Shown: positions 44,280 through 57,283 of the stretch, in pieces | Numbering within the stretch: the first letter of the stretch is position 1 | Layout of the letters: every line of letters begins with the position of its first letter | Origin: Diphasiastrum complanatum | Taxonomy: Eukaryota; Streptophyta; Lycopodiopsida; Lycopodiales; Lycopodiaceae | Length of the DNA stretch: 64,000 nt | Direction of reading: 5' to 3' | Assembly (NCBI GenBank): GCA_029204225.1 | Contig: CM055095.1 | Span: 70,779,957 to 70,843,956 of the forward strand | Made by a program: the position numbers and the translations under genes | The notes under the pieces: model-generated | Seen by the model: only the letters and a program-made list of their open reading frames with translations | Database searches by the model: none | What the model was told of the DNA's origin: nothing

Positions 44280-47200
44280 TCTGACTTTTGCTCATCAGTC
44301 TTTTCTCATTTTTTTTTTATCGTCTTTTTCACAAAAATTCTGAACAATCAAATATTGAAAAAAAAAAATTGAAAAAACAAATAAAATTAAAAATCCTTGA
44401 GATCGGGCTTGTTGAACTGGCGGAGCAGGCTGCAAAAACTTGCGTAATCAGCTGCCATTCATCGGAGTATCAAATCATTTTCCATCCAAGTGCTCAAGAA
44501 TTTCTGCGCCATAGTTCAGGATTTCCTTCACTTTATACGGGCCTTCACTGGTAAACTTCAATTTTTCCTTGATTAGCTTGGTTTTGTACATCAGTGCAAG
44601 ATCTTCTGCTTTCAAATCTTTTTTGTGCAATCGACGATCATGCCATGCCTTGCGATGGGCTTTCTCTGCTGCTAATGCATGAACTGCCATCAGTCGGATT
44701 TCACATAATTTGTGCAATGCTTCATGACGTAGTTGTAAAGACTTATCGTCATTTAACCGCTCTGTTGTCGCTATGCATAAAGATGAGATTAAAAATTCAA
44801 TTGACATGATAGCATCTTGACCATAGACTAGTTGAAAGGGTGTTTGATTTGTGTTATTTTTGTAAGTGGTTCTGAATGCCCATAATGCTGCATACAGTTT
44901 ATGTTCCCAATTAGACCGACTCGCTTCAACTGTCTTTGTCATAATGGTGCAGAGAATATTATTGTCTGGCCATTCCCTCTGGGATAGTAAGGAGTACTAA
45001 ATCTGTGTATAACAAAAAAATCTTCCAGTAAACACTTTATTGTTTGATAAACAAAGTGTGTACTCCGGTCACTGACAATCTCGATCGGACATCCAAATCT
45101 GATTATAATATTTTCATAGAGAAACTTGGCCGTAGATTTTGCGTCAGCAACTTTGACAGCTTTGGCTTCAACCCACTTGGTCATATAATCAGTTGCTACA
45201 ATAATGTATCGGGCCTGATAACCTTGCATGGCAGGATGAATAGAACCAACATAATCTAATCCTCATTTTTCAAACGGTGCTTGCGATAAAACCAGATGCA
45301 AGAGTTCATAGTTCTGTCTAGTAGGTCGTTGTGCTCGCTGGAAATTATCACACGTCTGAATAAGATTTTGTGTGTCCTTATGAAGTGTAGGCCACCAACA
45401 ACCTGATTGCAAAAGTTTGCGAACAATAATATATATAGAGAAGTGTCCTCCGCCCATGCCATCATGTGAAACATGATTAAATCTGGGATTTCATGCGGTA
45501 AAATACATCTTCGTAGAATATTGTTTGATCCACCACGATACAATTGTCGTGCAATCAATTGATAAGTTGAGCCTTATGAATCAATTGTCTCTTCTGTACT
45601 TTTGTCAAAGAGTCATTCGGTTGTCCTAGCATCAGGTACTCAACAATATCCGCTGCCCACTCAGATATAGCTTCTACATAAAACAATGCAACATCTGGTA
45701 ATTCATCATCCACTTCGGTATTAACTGGTGCGAATTCAATTCACGAAACGTAATCGGCTAGATAATGTTGCTTCCCCTTTCGAACCACAATTCGAAAGTC
45801 AAATTCAGTCAATAACAATAACCATCTTGCAATATGTCCAGTAATGCATGTCTTGTTTACCAAGTAGAGTAACGGCTGATGATCCGTATAAAATACAAAA
45901 TGCGTTTCCATGAGGTAGTGACAAAATTTCCGAACAGAAAAAATCATGGTTAACGCTTCACGTTCAGTTGTTGAATAATTCTTCTCCAAATTTTAAGTTG
46001 TCTGCTTGCAGATCGTATAGGATAATCCTTCTTATAATCACCTGGCTACGTCAAAACTGATCCAATGGCATCTTTTGAGGCATCTGTGTGAACATGAAAT
46101 TCAATCGTCCAATCTGGAGAATTGGTGCTGAAGTTAATGTTTTTTTAAATTTTTCAAAAGCTTCTAACGCCTCTACAATAGTCAATTTCTATATAGGTCT
46201 TGCTAAATCCGCAAAGAAGATAATAAAAATTTGATAGTCGGTTGTAACCTAGCTGGGCCATCGTAAACATCTTTCAATTCTAGCACCTGTTTTCCAGGTT
46301 CATGATGCGCTTTAGGTAACACGATAACCACATCATCCAATGTATAACGTTTAAAATATTCGGGCATATCATGCTGGACTACATCTACTTGTTCCTTTTC
46401 GAAAGGACTTGTCTTGGATCTTCGCTTAGCCTTCCTAGTAGGAATTGATGGTGGAGGTGATGACTTCCGAGATGATGATGTCTTGCTAGAATTATAACTT
46501 GTAGAATCATCCTCAACTTTTCCTTTGTCTTTATCCAGTAAGGTGGCACATTCGTTGAATCAATCTTTTGAGGAAGATTTTTCCATTTCAGGATCGTATT
46601 ATAATGTTGCTTGGCTTGTTTCTTCGTCATTGACCCTATGATCCTGACTTCCTTTAATATAACTGCCTTGGGCGGTTTTATTGTTGGTTCATCAGGAACA
46701 TTACGCACTCCAAATCTGGTCGGATCCATATGATTTAGAATCTGCTCATCAGTAAGTTATGCATGGTCATCATAAGTCAAGGCATGACTCATAGGTATGA
46801 GGTCACCCTCAATCAGATCTAGTATAGGTTTCGTTGATATCCAAGCTACATTCAGCACATTCAATGGAAAAGTGATCGGTGTATCCAAGGTTCGATCCAA
46901 TAATGAAGTCTCAATTAAATCTGACTGATTATCTTGTTGACACATATATCCTGCTATACAATCAATTGTTGCAAGAGCTTCATTCTAGTTAACAGTATCC
47001 GTTTGAGAATTATAATGAGCTCCCAAATTTTTCTCTGGTTGGTCACAAGTATGATCTGTTGTTGATGAATCATCATCCTCTTTTTGAACCACTGGTTTGA
47101 TAGTCCAAGTTGTAGGATCAATTTTGACTGCACGTTCATGATTTTCAAAAGTGATTTTCTCGGTACCCTAGTTATGAATTACTTGCGCAACTCGTAATCA

Positions 47201-48476
47201 TGGACGTCCCAATAGAACTCGGTAGACATTTGGTGCTTCGGGTAAGTCCATTACTACGAAAGTAATGACGAATTGTACTCCCGCAATTCTGACAACTATA
47301 TCCTCAACCATTCCTCACGGATGAATCATCGTTTGATCAGCTAGCTTAATGGCAAAAGTCGTAGGCTTGATCTTTGTAAGGCCCCATATTGCACATAGCT
47401 TCGTAGAAATTAGGTTAACTCCTGAACCGCCATCTATCACAGTTGCTTCCTTAGGAAATTGTCTATGCTATATCGGCAGGGTGATATTTTTTTGTTCACT
47501 TTCCCAAGCGGCTCCGACATAGATTACTTCATTAGATTCTTCAAATCCAGTACAAAAAAGTGGCTCCTGATGGACTTATGCATCTGCTTGAGCTAACTTT
47601 TCCGCTAAGACTTCTTTTGCTTTTGGCACCAGCTTCAAAAACTCTTCCAATGAAACTATAATCTTACTAGATAAAATATTCATGAGCAATTCTGTTTGCA
47701 GCACTTCTGGTTCAATCATTTTGAAGGGTTCTTCATGATGATGCAACTGATCATTCATATCTATACGTGAATTTCTTGGTGGTTGCAATGGTAAAGAACG
47801 AACTTCGGTTGTTGCTTTTGCAGCTTCAAGTTCCTCTTCCTCTTGCAAATGTTTAATCCATTGTCTCATATTCTGATATCTTTTTTCTTTTCTGCATGAA
47901 GAATTGGATAGACTCCAGAAGTTGTTGGTATATCGGTTAATGGTATAGAATCAGTAGGTACTGGATCCACTACTGGTTCTTTCTGCTTCTGTGCTCTGGT
48001 GACCACCATCAAGGGTGCACTTGATTTATTCTGAGCTACTGGTTTTTGCTTGATTGTTATCAAATTTACAGGAGGTGTAACTGGTGGTGGCTTCGGTCTT
48101 GCTGGACAGTTTTTATAGCAATGCGCATAACCACAGTCACGACAGAATGGTACAAATTTTTCTTTATTTGGACATTCTACAACTTTGTGATTTTCTCCAC
48201 ATGCAAAGCATCCAATGGTGCTCTGGTCCAGTTTCTAGATGCTTGTTGTTACGCGGCAGCATATATAACATATTGTTCTGAAGATCCACCTTCTTGATCA
48301 CTACCATAGTTCCATTGCTCGACACTTCTGTACGATTCTGGTTCCATCAAATTGGCAGGAGGAGCGGAGTGCTTTGGTGGGGCAAGTAAGGCTAAACGTT
48401 CCGGGTATCCAGTCTAGCTGTTGGATTTCCTCCATATTGTGGTTCTCGATATTCCATTTGGGCATACCGTTGCTAG
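44280..48476 (-). pseudogene. Ty3/gypsy Tat-like element, minus strand: gag to integrase with RT deleted
   Basis: Reading leftward, the late gag with zinc-knuckle traces (48460-48046) is followed by a linker (47869-47576) and protease with TVIDGGSGVNLIS (about 47440) and NVYRVLLGRPWLRVAQ (about 47210). A spacer domain (46945-46385; LDTPITFPLNVLNVAWIST) leads to YDGPARLQPT. The frame then passes almost directly to the RT-RNase H connection, so the whole RT catalytic region is missing. RNase H follows (YSTTEREALTMIF, FYTDHQPLLYLVNK; 45989-45741), and integrase (HHCC relics 45558-45256; YIIVATDYMTKWVEAKA and IEIVSDRSTHFV 45229-44939; C-terminal AWHDRRLHKKDL 44942-44475). Many stops are present. 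It ends abruptly at 48476 against the LTR fragment of the plus-strand element. Confidence 0.92.
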
Positions 48477-48674
48477 GGATTGCTTGTTTTTGAGAGAGAA
48501 AGAGTAAGGGTTTGTGGATGGTAGAGTTAGACTTGAATCTTCCACATGCTGAAATCTGAACTATGCTATCTCTTTCATGGGAACGAATCTGCGCATGACA
48601 ACTAACTTCATCTCCTCGATGCTAGATTGATTAGATTTTGGGTTGAGGATATACAAGGAAAGAAACCCACTACA
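48477..48674 (+). repeat. Truncated 5' LTR of the plus-strand Tat-like element
   Basis: It ends CCCACTACA four bases before a primer-binding site. Only about 200 bp is present; the LTR start is replaced by the minus-strand element's gag. No matching 3' LTR was found after 54.9 kb. Confidence 0.6.
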
Positions 48675-48678
48675 ATTT

Positions 48679-48696
48679 TGGCACCGTTACCGGGGA
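48679..48696 (+). other. Primer-binding site, Asp-tRNA type
   Basis: TGGCACCGTTACCGGGGA differs by two bases from TGGCGCCGTTGCCGGGGA, the primer site typical of plant Athila/Tat gypsy elements, which are primed by aspartate tRNA. The two changes look like C-to-T type decay on the complementary strand, as expected from methylated CG sites. Confidence 0.9.
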
Positions 48697-49845
48697 GCTA
48701 TGCCAATTTTTCAGTTTGCAGCATGTTTGTTGGATGGTTAGCTTGCATTAGGCATCTTGTTGTGGCATGAATAGTGTTAAATCTGCATTTAGGATTAGTT
48801 TGGGAGTGATTTTGCTTGATTTGAGTAGATTTTCTTGTTTGAAATCTAATCTGATTGTGGAATAGGAAAAGCTACTCAATTTCACTTGTCTTAAGATTTT
48901 TTTAAATATGAGATATCAGAAAAAACAACAAAAATCAGTCAAATTTGTCAAATTTGTCAAAAGGAAGCAAAAATCGTCATTAGAGCTGATAACTATTTGC
49001 CCTCTTTCAAGAAACGTTCACCGAGTTGCAAGCACGTTCGATTTTGATCACAAAGCCTTCAGTTTGACGGGCGAACAATCCTTCCCAACAGATTTCCAGA
49101 AATATTAAAAAAACCATCAAAAAATCATCAAAAAATCACCAAAATCCTAAAAATACAAAAAACGAACCTTCGTCCGATTCACTTGTGCATAGGTGTGATT
49201 CAGATCTATCTACTACCAAATCGGCGAAGAATTATATCAGAAATAGAAGGTTTCTCAGAGGATCAATTGTCATATTGTCATATTTTTGCCCAAAAAAAAG
49301 TCTCTTTTTTGCAAAAATACAAGTATTACTCTTGATTCTTTGCCAAAACCTTCGCCGAGTTTCTAGATTATTCTATGTATATTAATTTACTATTTTTGAG
49401 TTTGGCAAACATTCATCCTATCTAGATCATAGAAAATCTCTATTTTTACCCTCGTCAAACTACAAAAACTGTGTTTTTGTGTGCCAGAAACCTTCTCAAA
49501 TTCTACCCTAGCTTTATCTGTGTCAGATTCTGAGTCTGAGAGTTTGGCGAAGTTTATTTCCATAGAATTTGTTAAAAAAAGTCTATTTAGAGAGTTTTTT
49601 TTAAAACAGCACTATTGAACCTTCACCGCGTGAATCTTTGCCTAGAGAACCTTTGCTAGATCTATTTTTAGGTTCTGATTTTTCAGATTAAGTCCCTGTC
49701 AAATTTTGGATCAAATCTAATATAGTCTGATTTTGATTTTGAGAGTTTTTTTTATTTTTGAGAAGTATCGATTGGTTGATTTTCGAAATCTTTTTTACGA
49801 TGAAGGAATCTGATTTTTGTCAAGTGGAAGAGATCTAGTAGATCT
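48697..49845 (+). other. Untranslated leader of the plus-strand Tat-like element
   Basis: About 1.15 kb without coding frames. GGCGAAG/TTCGCCGA-type motifs recur (49172, 49220, 49350, 49540). The segment 49095-49305 has an inverted relative at 40765-40975. Confidence 0.7.
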
Positions 49846-52800
49846 GATTTGAGATATGTCAACGCTACTGTAGAAATGATGCTCAATGAGTTTGAGAAAC
49901 TCGAGAAGAACCAGCAGAAACAGATGAAAAAGTTGCAGTCGCAATTTGATGAGAAGATCAAAGCATTGGAAGATTTCCATGGACAAGTGAACAAGGAACC
50001 TGAGAAGTTTGTAAAGACTTTTCCTACCAGGGATCATGTCTGGTGTTCTATTTGTATAGAAAATCACACAGTGAATGAGTGTCCTCAATTGAAAAGACGA
50101 ATGGAAATCAGTATATGCCATTTGTGTAATTCGCCTGATCATGAGACTGCTTTTTGCAACTTCAATCCTTGGATAATTCAGCAACGGTATGCCCAGATGG
50201 GATATTAAGAACCACATTATGGAGAAAATCCGACAGCTAGACCTCGTCAATCTGCTCTTGGATACCCAAAAAGGTTAGTCTTACCGGCCCCACCAAAGCA
50301 CCACGCTCCTCCTGCCAATTTGATGGAACCAGAACCTTACAGAAGTGTCGAGCAATGGAACTATGGTAATGATCAAGAAGGTGGATCTTCAGAACAATAT
50401 GCTATTTATGCTGCCGCGCAACAACAAGCATCTAGAAACTGGACCAGAGCACCACTTGGATGCTTTGCATTTGGAGAAACACAGAGTTGCAGAATGTCCA
50501 AATAAAGAAAAATTTGTACCATTCTGTCGTGACTGTGGTTATGGGCAATACTATAAGGAATGTCCGGCAAGATCGAAGCCACCACCAGCTACAGCTCCTG
50601 TAAATTTGATAACAATCAAGCAAAGACCAGTAGTTCAGAATAAACCAAGTGTACCTTGATGGTGGTAGCAGATCCAATACCTGCTAAATCTATACCATTA
50701 ACTGATATACCAATAGCATCTAGATTCTATCCAGATTTTCATGTAGAAAAAAGAAGATATCAGGATATGAGGCAGTGGATTAAACATTGGCAAGAAGAGG
50801 AGGAGCTTGAAGCTGCTAGAGCAACAATTGAAGTTCGTTCTTCACCATTGCAGCCACTGAAAAATTTACGTACAAATATGAATGTTCAGTTGCATCATTA
50901 TAAAGAACCCTTCAAGATGACTGAACCGGAAGCACCGCAAACAGAATTGCTCATGAATATTTTGTCTAGTAAGATCAGTATTTTGTTGGGAGAGTTCCTG
51001 AAATTGGTGCCAAAAGCAAAAGAAGTATTAGCGCAAAAGTTAACTCAAGTGACAGTTCGTCCGCGAGAAATGGTTGAAGATATATCTGTTAGCATTGCTG
51101 GAGTATAGTTCGTCCTTACTTTCGTAGTAATGGACTTACCAAAAGCACCAAATGTCTACCGAGTCCTATTGGGACGCCCATGGTTATGAGTTGCGCAAAT
51201 AATTCATAACTGGGGTATCGGAAAGTTTACTTTTGAAAATCGTGAACATGTAGTCAAGGTTGATCCTATAACTTGGACTATCAAACCAATGGTTCAAAAA
51301 GAGGATGATGATTGATCAACAACGGATCATACTTGTGACTGACTAGTAAAAAATTTGGGAGTTCATTACGATTCTCAAACAATACTGTCAATTGGAATAA
51401 AGCTCCTGCAACGATTGACTGTACAACATGATATATGTGTAAACAAGATAACCAGTCAGATTCGAGCGTTTTCATTATTTGATCGAACCTTGGATACACC
51501 GATCACTTTTCCATTGAATGTGCTGAATGTAGCTTGGATATCAACAAAGCCAATACCAGATCCGATTGAAGATGAACTCATTCATGTGAGTCATGCCTTG
51601 ACTTATGATGACAATGCAGAACTTACTGATGAGCAGATTCTCAATCAAATGGATCCAACCAGATTCGCAGTGCGTGATAATCCTGATGAACCAATAATAA
51701 AACTGTCAAAAGCAATTTTATTGAAGAAAGACAGAATCACAGGGTCAATGACGAAGAAACCAGCCAAGCAATATTATAATACGGTCCTGAAATGGGAAAA
51801 TCCTCTTCAAAAGATTGATTCAAAGAATGTGCCACCCCTACTGGATAAAGGCAAAGGAGAAGCCAAGGATGATTCTACAAGTCAGAGTTCTAGCAAGACA
51901 TCATTGTCTAGGAAGTCTCCACCTTCGAAGAAGAGTTTATCTTCTCAGAAGTCATCACCTCCATGATCAATTTCTACTAAGAAGGCTAAGCGAAGATCCA
52001 AGACAAGTCCTTTTGACAAAGAACAAACAAATGTAGTCCAACATGATATGCTCAAATATTTCAAATGCTGTACACTGGATGATGTGGTTATCATGTTATC
52101 CAAAGCACATCGTGAACTCGAAGAACAAATGCCAGAATCGAAAAATGTTTACAATGGCCCAGCTAGGACATAGCCTATGAATCTTGCTGAACCTGTAGAA
52201 CCAGAAAAGATTGTACAAATTGGATCACAACTTAGTCCTGAACAGTTTCAAGCGCTCCGAACGTTACTTATTAAGTATCAAGATTGCTTTGCATGGACTT
52301 ATCAAGATCTCAAGGGTATTCCGACGTCAGTTATTGAACACACCATACCTTTAATACTTGATGTAGTTCCAAAGGTTACAAAGTTTTATCGTTGTAATCC
52401 TAATGTTGCGGATCTGATAAAGAAAGAGCTTTAGAGACTGCTTGATGCCGACTTCATTTATGAGATTGAGCATACAAAATGGGTTTCATCGATTGTCATT
52501 GTTCCTAGGAAGAATGGGAAATTGAGAATTTGTGTGAATCTCAAGGCCTTGAACAAAGTGACGCGGAAGGATCACTTTCCGTTACCTTTTACTAAAAGCA
52601 TTTTGGACCGCCTTGCTAGAGCGGAAGCTTATAGTTTTCTAGATGGATTTAGTGGTTACAACCAGGTCAAGATTGCACCCGCAGATCACCACAAAACAGC
52701 TTTTGCAACAGAATGGGGCACCTATGCTTACAAAGTAATGTCGTTTGGACTCTGTAATGCACCAAGTTTGTTCCAAAGAGTAATGCAGTTTGCTTTTAAA

Positions 52801-54900
52801 GATTATCTACAGAAATTCCTTGAAATTTGCTTGGATGACCTTGGAGTCCATAGCACCTGGATCGATTGGAGAAAGTATTTGAAAGACGTCGCAAGTATCA
52901 AATTTCCCTAAATAAAAAAAAATGTCAGAAATGGGTTTCCCACGAAGGTGTGCTTGGGCATGTGATATCGAGACATGGCATTGCCACAGATTATTCTAAA
53001 ATCAAGGTTATTGTGGAATTGCCACTGCCAACAACAATTCGTGGAGTTTATGTGTTTATGGGTCACGTGAACTACTATCGAATTTTTATTATCTTCTTTG
53101 CAGATTTAGCAAGACCTATATACAAACTGACTATTGTTCCTATTTGGACAGTAGAGGCGTTAGAAGCCTTTGAGAAAATAAAAAAAGCATTAACTTCAGC
53201 ACTGATACTGTGTTATCTAGATTGGCCGATTGAGTTTCATGTTCACACTGATGCCTCGAATTATGCAATTGGATCAGTTTTGACGCAACCATGTGACTAT
53301 AAGAAGGACTATCCAATATGATTTGCAAGTAGACAACATACAAATCCGGAGAAGAACTATTCAACAATAGAATGTGAAGCGTTAGCCATGATTTTTTCTA
53401 TACAGAAATTTCATCATTACCTCATGGAAATGCACTTTGCATTTTATACGGATAACCAACTATTACTTTACTTGGTAAATAAGACGTGCAATACTGGGCG
53501 TATTGCAAGATGGTTACTATTATTGACTGAATTTGACTTGCGAATTGTGGTTCGTAAGGGGAAGCAACATTATCTAGCCGACCACGTTTCGTGAATTGAA
53601 TCTACACCAATCAATACTGAAGTGGATGATGAATTACCACATGCTGTATTATTCTTTGTAGAGGCGGTATCTGAGTGGGCAGCGGATATTGTTGAGTATC
53701 TGATGCTAGGACAATGAATGACTCTTTGACAAAAGTACATAAGAGACAATTGATTCGTAAGGCTCAACCCTATCAATTGATTGCAAGACATTTGTATCAT
53801 CACGAATCAGACAATATTCTACGTAGATGTGCTTTACCGCATGAAATATCAGATTTAATCACGTTTTCACATGATGGCATGGGCGGAGGACACTTCTCTA
53901 CAGATAATACTATTTGCAAACTTTTGCAATCAGGTTGTTGGTGGCCTACGGTTCATAAGGACACAAAATTATATTCAGACATGTGATGTTTGCCAACGAG
54001 CACGACGGCCTACTAGACAGAACTATGAACCCTTACATCCGGTTTTATCACAAGCACCATTTGAAAAATAGAGACTGGATTATGTTGGTCCTATTCATCC
54101 TGCCGTGCGAGGATCTCAGGCTCGATACATTATCGTAGCAACTGATTATATGACCAAGTGGGTTGAAGCCAAAGCTATCAAAGTTGCTGATGCAGAATCT
54201 ACGACCAAGTTTCTTAATGAAAATATCATTATCAGATTTGGATGTCTGATAGAGATTGTTAGTGACTGGGGTACACACTTTGTTAATCAAACGATAAAGT
54301 GTTTACTGGAAGATTTCTTTGTAATACACAGATTTAGTACTCCTTATCATCCTAGAGGGAATGGCCAAGCTGAATCTTCCAATAAGATTCTCTGCACTAT
54401 ATGACAAAAACAGTTGAAGCGAGTCAATCTGATTAGGAACATAAGCTACATGCAGCATTATGGGCATTCAGAACCGCTTACAAAAGTAGTACAAATCAAA
54501 CACCCTTTCAACTGGTTTATGGTCAAGATGCTGTTGATACTATCTTTACGCATAGCAGCAACAGAGCGGTTAAATGATGATAAGTCTTTACAATTACGTC
54601 ATGAAGCGTTGCACAAATTGTGTGAAACAAGATTGATGGCAGTTTATGTGTTAGCAGCAGAGAAAGCCCACCGTAAGGCATGGCACGATCGTCGATTACA
54701 CAAAAAGAATATGAAAGCAGGAGATCTCGCACTGATGTACAAAACCAAGTTGATCAAGGGGAAATTGAAGTTTACTGGTGAAGGCCTGTATACAGTGAAG
54801 GGAATCCTGAACTATGGAGCAGTGATTCTTGAGCACTTGGATGGAAAACGGTGATACTCCTATGAATGGCAACCGATTACGCAAGGTTTGGCAGCCTGCT
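49846..54900 (+). pseudogene. Ty3/gypsy Tat-like element, plus strand: gag to integrase with protease site deleted
   Basis: Gag C-terminus: coiled coil (EFEKLEKNQQKQMKKLQSQF, about 49885) and knuckles CSICIENHTVNEC, CHLCNSPDHETAFC and CRDCGYGQYYKEC (50040-50570), with a frameshift at about 50470. Linker 50656-51108; then VVMDLPKAPNVYRVLLGRPW (51127), but the IDGGSGVN site seen in the minus copy is absent. Spacer domain 51355-51966. RT (52177-53100): LRICVNLKALNK, FLDGFSGYNQVKIAP, SFGLCNAPSLFQRVM, and LDD in place of the usual YxDD. RNase H: HTDASNYAIGSVLTQ, FYTDNQLLLYLVNK. Integrase: zinc domain (53820-54010), VATDYMTKWVEAKAIK, SDWGTHFVN, GNGQAESSNK, and a C-terminus with GKLKFTGEGLYTVKGI and EHLDGK. 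Broken by more than ten stops or shifts. Order and primer type place it in the Tat/Athila group. Confidence 0.93.
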
Positions 54901-55049
54901 CCGCCAGTTCAGCAAGCATGATCCAACTCTTTTTATTTTTATTTGTTTTTCAATTTTTTTGTTTTCACTACTTAATTGGTAACTTTTTTTGGAAAAGACA
55001 CTTTAAAAAAAAAAAAACGAAGAAAAATGAGGAAAGACTGATGAGCAAA
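54901..55049 (+). other. A/T-rich tail of the Tat-like element
   Basis: It carries T-rich and A-rich homopolymers and GACTGATGAGCAAAAG, also found in reverse complement near 44290 at the end of the minus copy. The two copies therefore share their 3' tails. Confidence 0.55.
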
Positions 55050-55165
55050 AGTCTTTGTAATGTCCCAAGTACCTTTCAACGAGTTATGCAGGGGACATTC
55101 AAAGAATATTTACAAAAATTTCTGGAGATCTTCCTAGATGATCTGTGCGTGCACAGGCCTAAATG
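55050..55165 (+). pseudogene. Stray Ty3/gypsy RT fragment
   Basis: SLCNVPSTFQRVMQGTFKEY then LQKFLEIFLDDLCVH is the RT motif 4-5 region (GLCNAPATFQR ... FxxIFLDD). It lies downstream of integrase, where no RT belongs, and differs from the RT at 52750-52860. It must come from another element copy or a recombination/template switch. The minus copy, which shares the preceding tail, has nothing like it. Confidence 0.88.
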
Positions 55166-56600
55166 TTAGCCTTTGCCCTCAATAAAATAATTAAAATATT
55201 TTGCAATTATTAATGTATGGGGGCATGGGGAATTTAACCTTTTAGATGGGGAATCATGTCCTAAAAAATGGCGAGGTTGTTAGGCCAAGCCATCTTCATG
55301 ACATGATTCCCCAATGTAAAGGTCAATGAGGAATCTCATAATCTTATGTAAAGGATGACTAATATTATCTTGAATGGTGTGACTACAATCAAAATTTATG
55401 AGATTTTTTTATAGAAGTCAAAGCACTCTCAAATCTTTTTGAGCATATTTATGGCATGGCTAAGCTCTTTTCATGGCCTCAATGGTTTTTGTAGAATTTA
55501 AGCCTTGTTCATAAATACACTATATCAATGAAGGCGCCTCCCTGGTGCAGAGAAGACCCTCGAAAGAGGGCCTTCCCCACCTGTAGTTTTTCTTTTTTAA
55601 AATGTGACTTTTTAAAAATAGTCAGTTTGAGATTTAAGCTCAAGTCCAATTTTCTAAAAATAGTGATGGTATAATTATCAAGACTTTCTAAAAATAGTAA
55701 GAGTACCTTACACATTGTAAAGTGCTTTTATGACTTTTTATAATAATAATAATAGTACCTTACACATCGTAAGGTATTTATTGCTCCATCAATTCCTGAA
55801 AGAATAATTTTAGTATAGGGTAAGGGGCCTTCCCCATCGTAATAACCTCCAGATTTTAATTTTTTTTTCTTTTTTTAGAAGCGTTTCTAAATATAATAAA
55901 TTTGGATTTCTTTGACTTTCCAATATAGCAAATTTTGAACTGTGCGACTTTCAAAAAGTAGAAAGTGAACCTTACATTTTGTAAGGTGCTTTAGTCACTT
56001 TCTTAAAATAGTAATCGTACCTTACAATGTGTAATGTATTTAGAGCTCCATAAAATCATGAAAAAAGAAAAGGTGCAATCTTATGCCATTTAAGGCATCC
56101 TCCAAATACACTACTCTAAGAAAATCTGGAGGTTGTTACATTGTAATATTGTGCCATTTAAAGCTTCCTGAAAATACATTGAAGAAAAACTGCAACTTGT
56201 TACTTGACAATCAATCATTGATTTGTCCACATGAACATTAATAAACATTTTCTTGATTCTAAGCTAACCTCAAATATAGCAACTCTCCCTTATGACATTA
56301 CATGAGAAAGCAAGTTTTGCCCTTGTCTCTTAATGGCACTAATGCCACTAATGCCTGACACCATACAATGGTCGCCACGTGTATGAAAGGGCCAACAATT
56401 TTAAAACAACCAACGTGTTAAATTATCCCATAATAAAAGATTAGAGTTGTAAATCATAATACACATATGAAAACCAGCCAATAGTATTTTGCACATGTAG
56501 GCACAGGCCCAAAGCTTTTAGATCTCTACGAGTGTGCGTGTAAAAATTTGCCACATGTTGTTTTTAGTACCCGTAATTGACGTTCGCCGGATTTTAATCA
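55166..56600. repeat. Noncoding block with a long stem-loop and palindromic repeats
   Basis: A perfect 14 bp stem (TGGGGAATCATGTC at 55247-55260, GACATGATTCCCCA at 55300-55313) encloses a loop that itself pairs (ATGGC ... GCCAT). From 55600 to 56060 degenerate units contain TTTCTAAAAATAGT and the near-palindrome CCTTACACATCGTAAGG (about 55706, 55759, 55967, 56012) at irregular 50-200 bp spacing. No coding frame. It could be LTR-derived. Confidence 0.6.
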
Positions 56601-56606
56601 GTTTTT

Positions 56607-56639
56607 GGGCCCTATATTATTTTGCAGAATATAGGGCCC
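56607..56639. other. Perfect 12 bp hairpin (GGGCCCTATATT / AATATAGGGCCC)
   Basis: Stem 56607-56618 pairs with 56628-56639 across a 9-base loop. It lies 30 bp before the (AG)n tract. It could be a small element end or a structured transcript part; there is no U-run to make it a Pol III or bacterial-type terminator. Confidence 0.7.
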
Positions 56640-56668
56640 CAAATTTTTTTATATCAGATTCTGTTGTG

Positions 56669-56776
<108 letters not shown>

Positions 56777-57106
56777 AGAGACTGAGAAGAGGGGTTGTGC
56801 TGTGAGAGAGAGAGAGAGAGAGAGCTAAGAGAGAGATTCTGCTCTGCAACATAGAAGGAGAGAGATTTTGCTATTGATGGAGAGACGGAGGGGGAGAGAG
56901 AGAATCTAATCTTGTTTCTGCCACAGAAACATCTTCTAATTCCGAGAACACAACAAATCTCTCCAATTTATCTAGGACAAATGAACGATCCTTTGCAAGG
57001 AACATAGCTTGAATGCTTCTGATTTGACTGATATATTGGTTGATTCGGGCATTTGAAGAGAAATTTTGCTACGCCATAGAGGAAGAGGGAGACAGCGTGC
57101 GCCCGC

Positions 57107-57107
<1 letters not shown>

Positions 57108-57161
<54 letters not shown>
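57108..57161 (+). repeat. (GA)n microsatellite, about 54 bp
   Basis: A pure GA run. Together with the tract at 56670 it forms an AG-rich 600 bp zone about 1.8-2.3 kb upstream of the kinase start codon. Confidence 0.97.
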
Positions 57162-57165
<4 letters not shown>

Positions 57166-57283
57166 TTCCCGTGTTTCTCTGCCACAGAGAAGGCCATGCA
57201 AGAGTGAGGTGAGACACAGTGAAAGACTGTGGAAGAGAGAGAGAATGCTAGAGAGAACATTAAGAAAAATTCGGCCACCGTCA

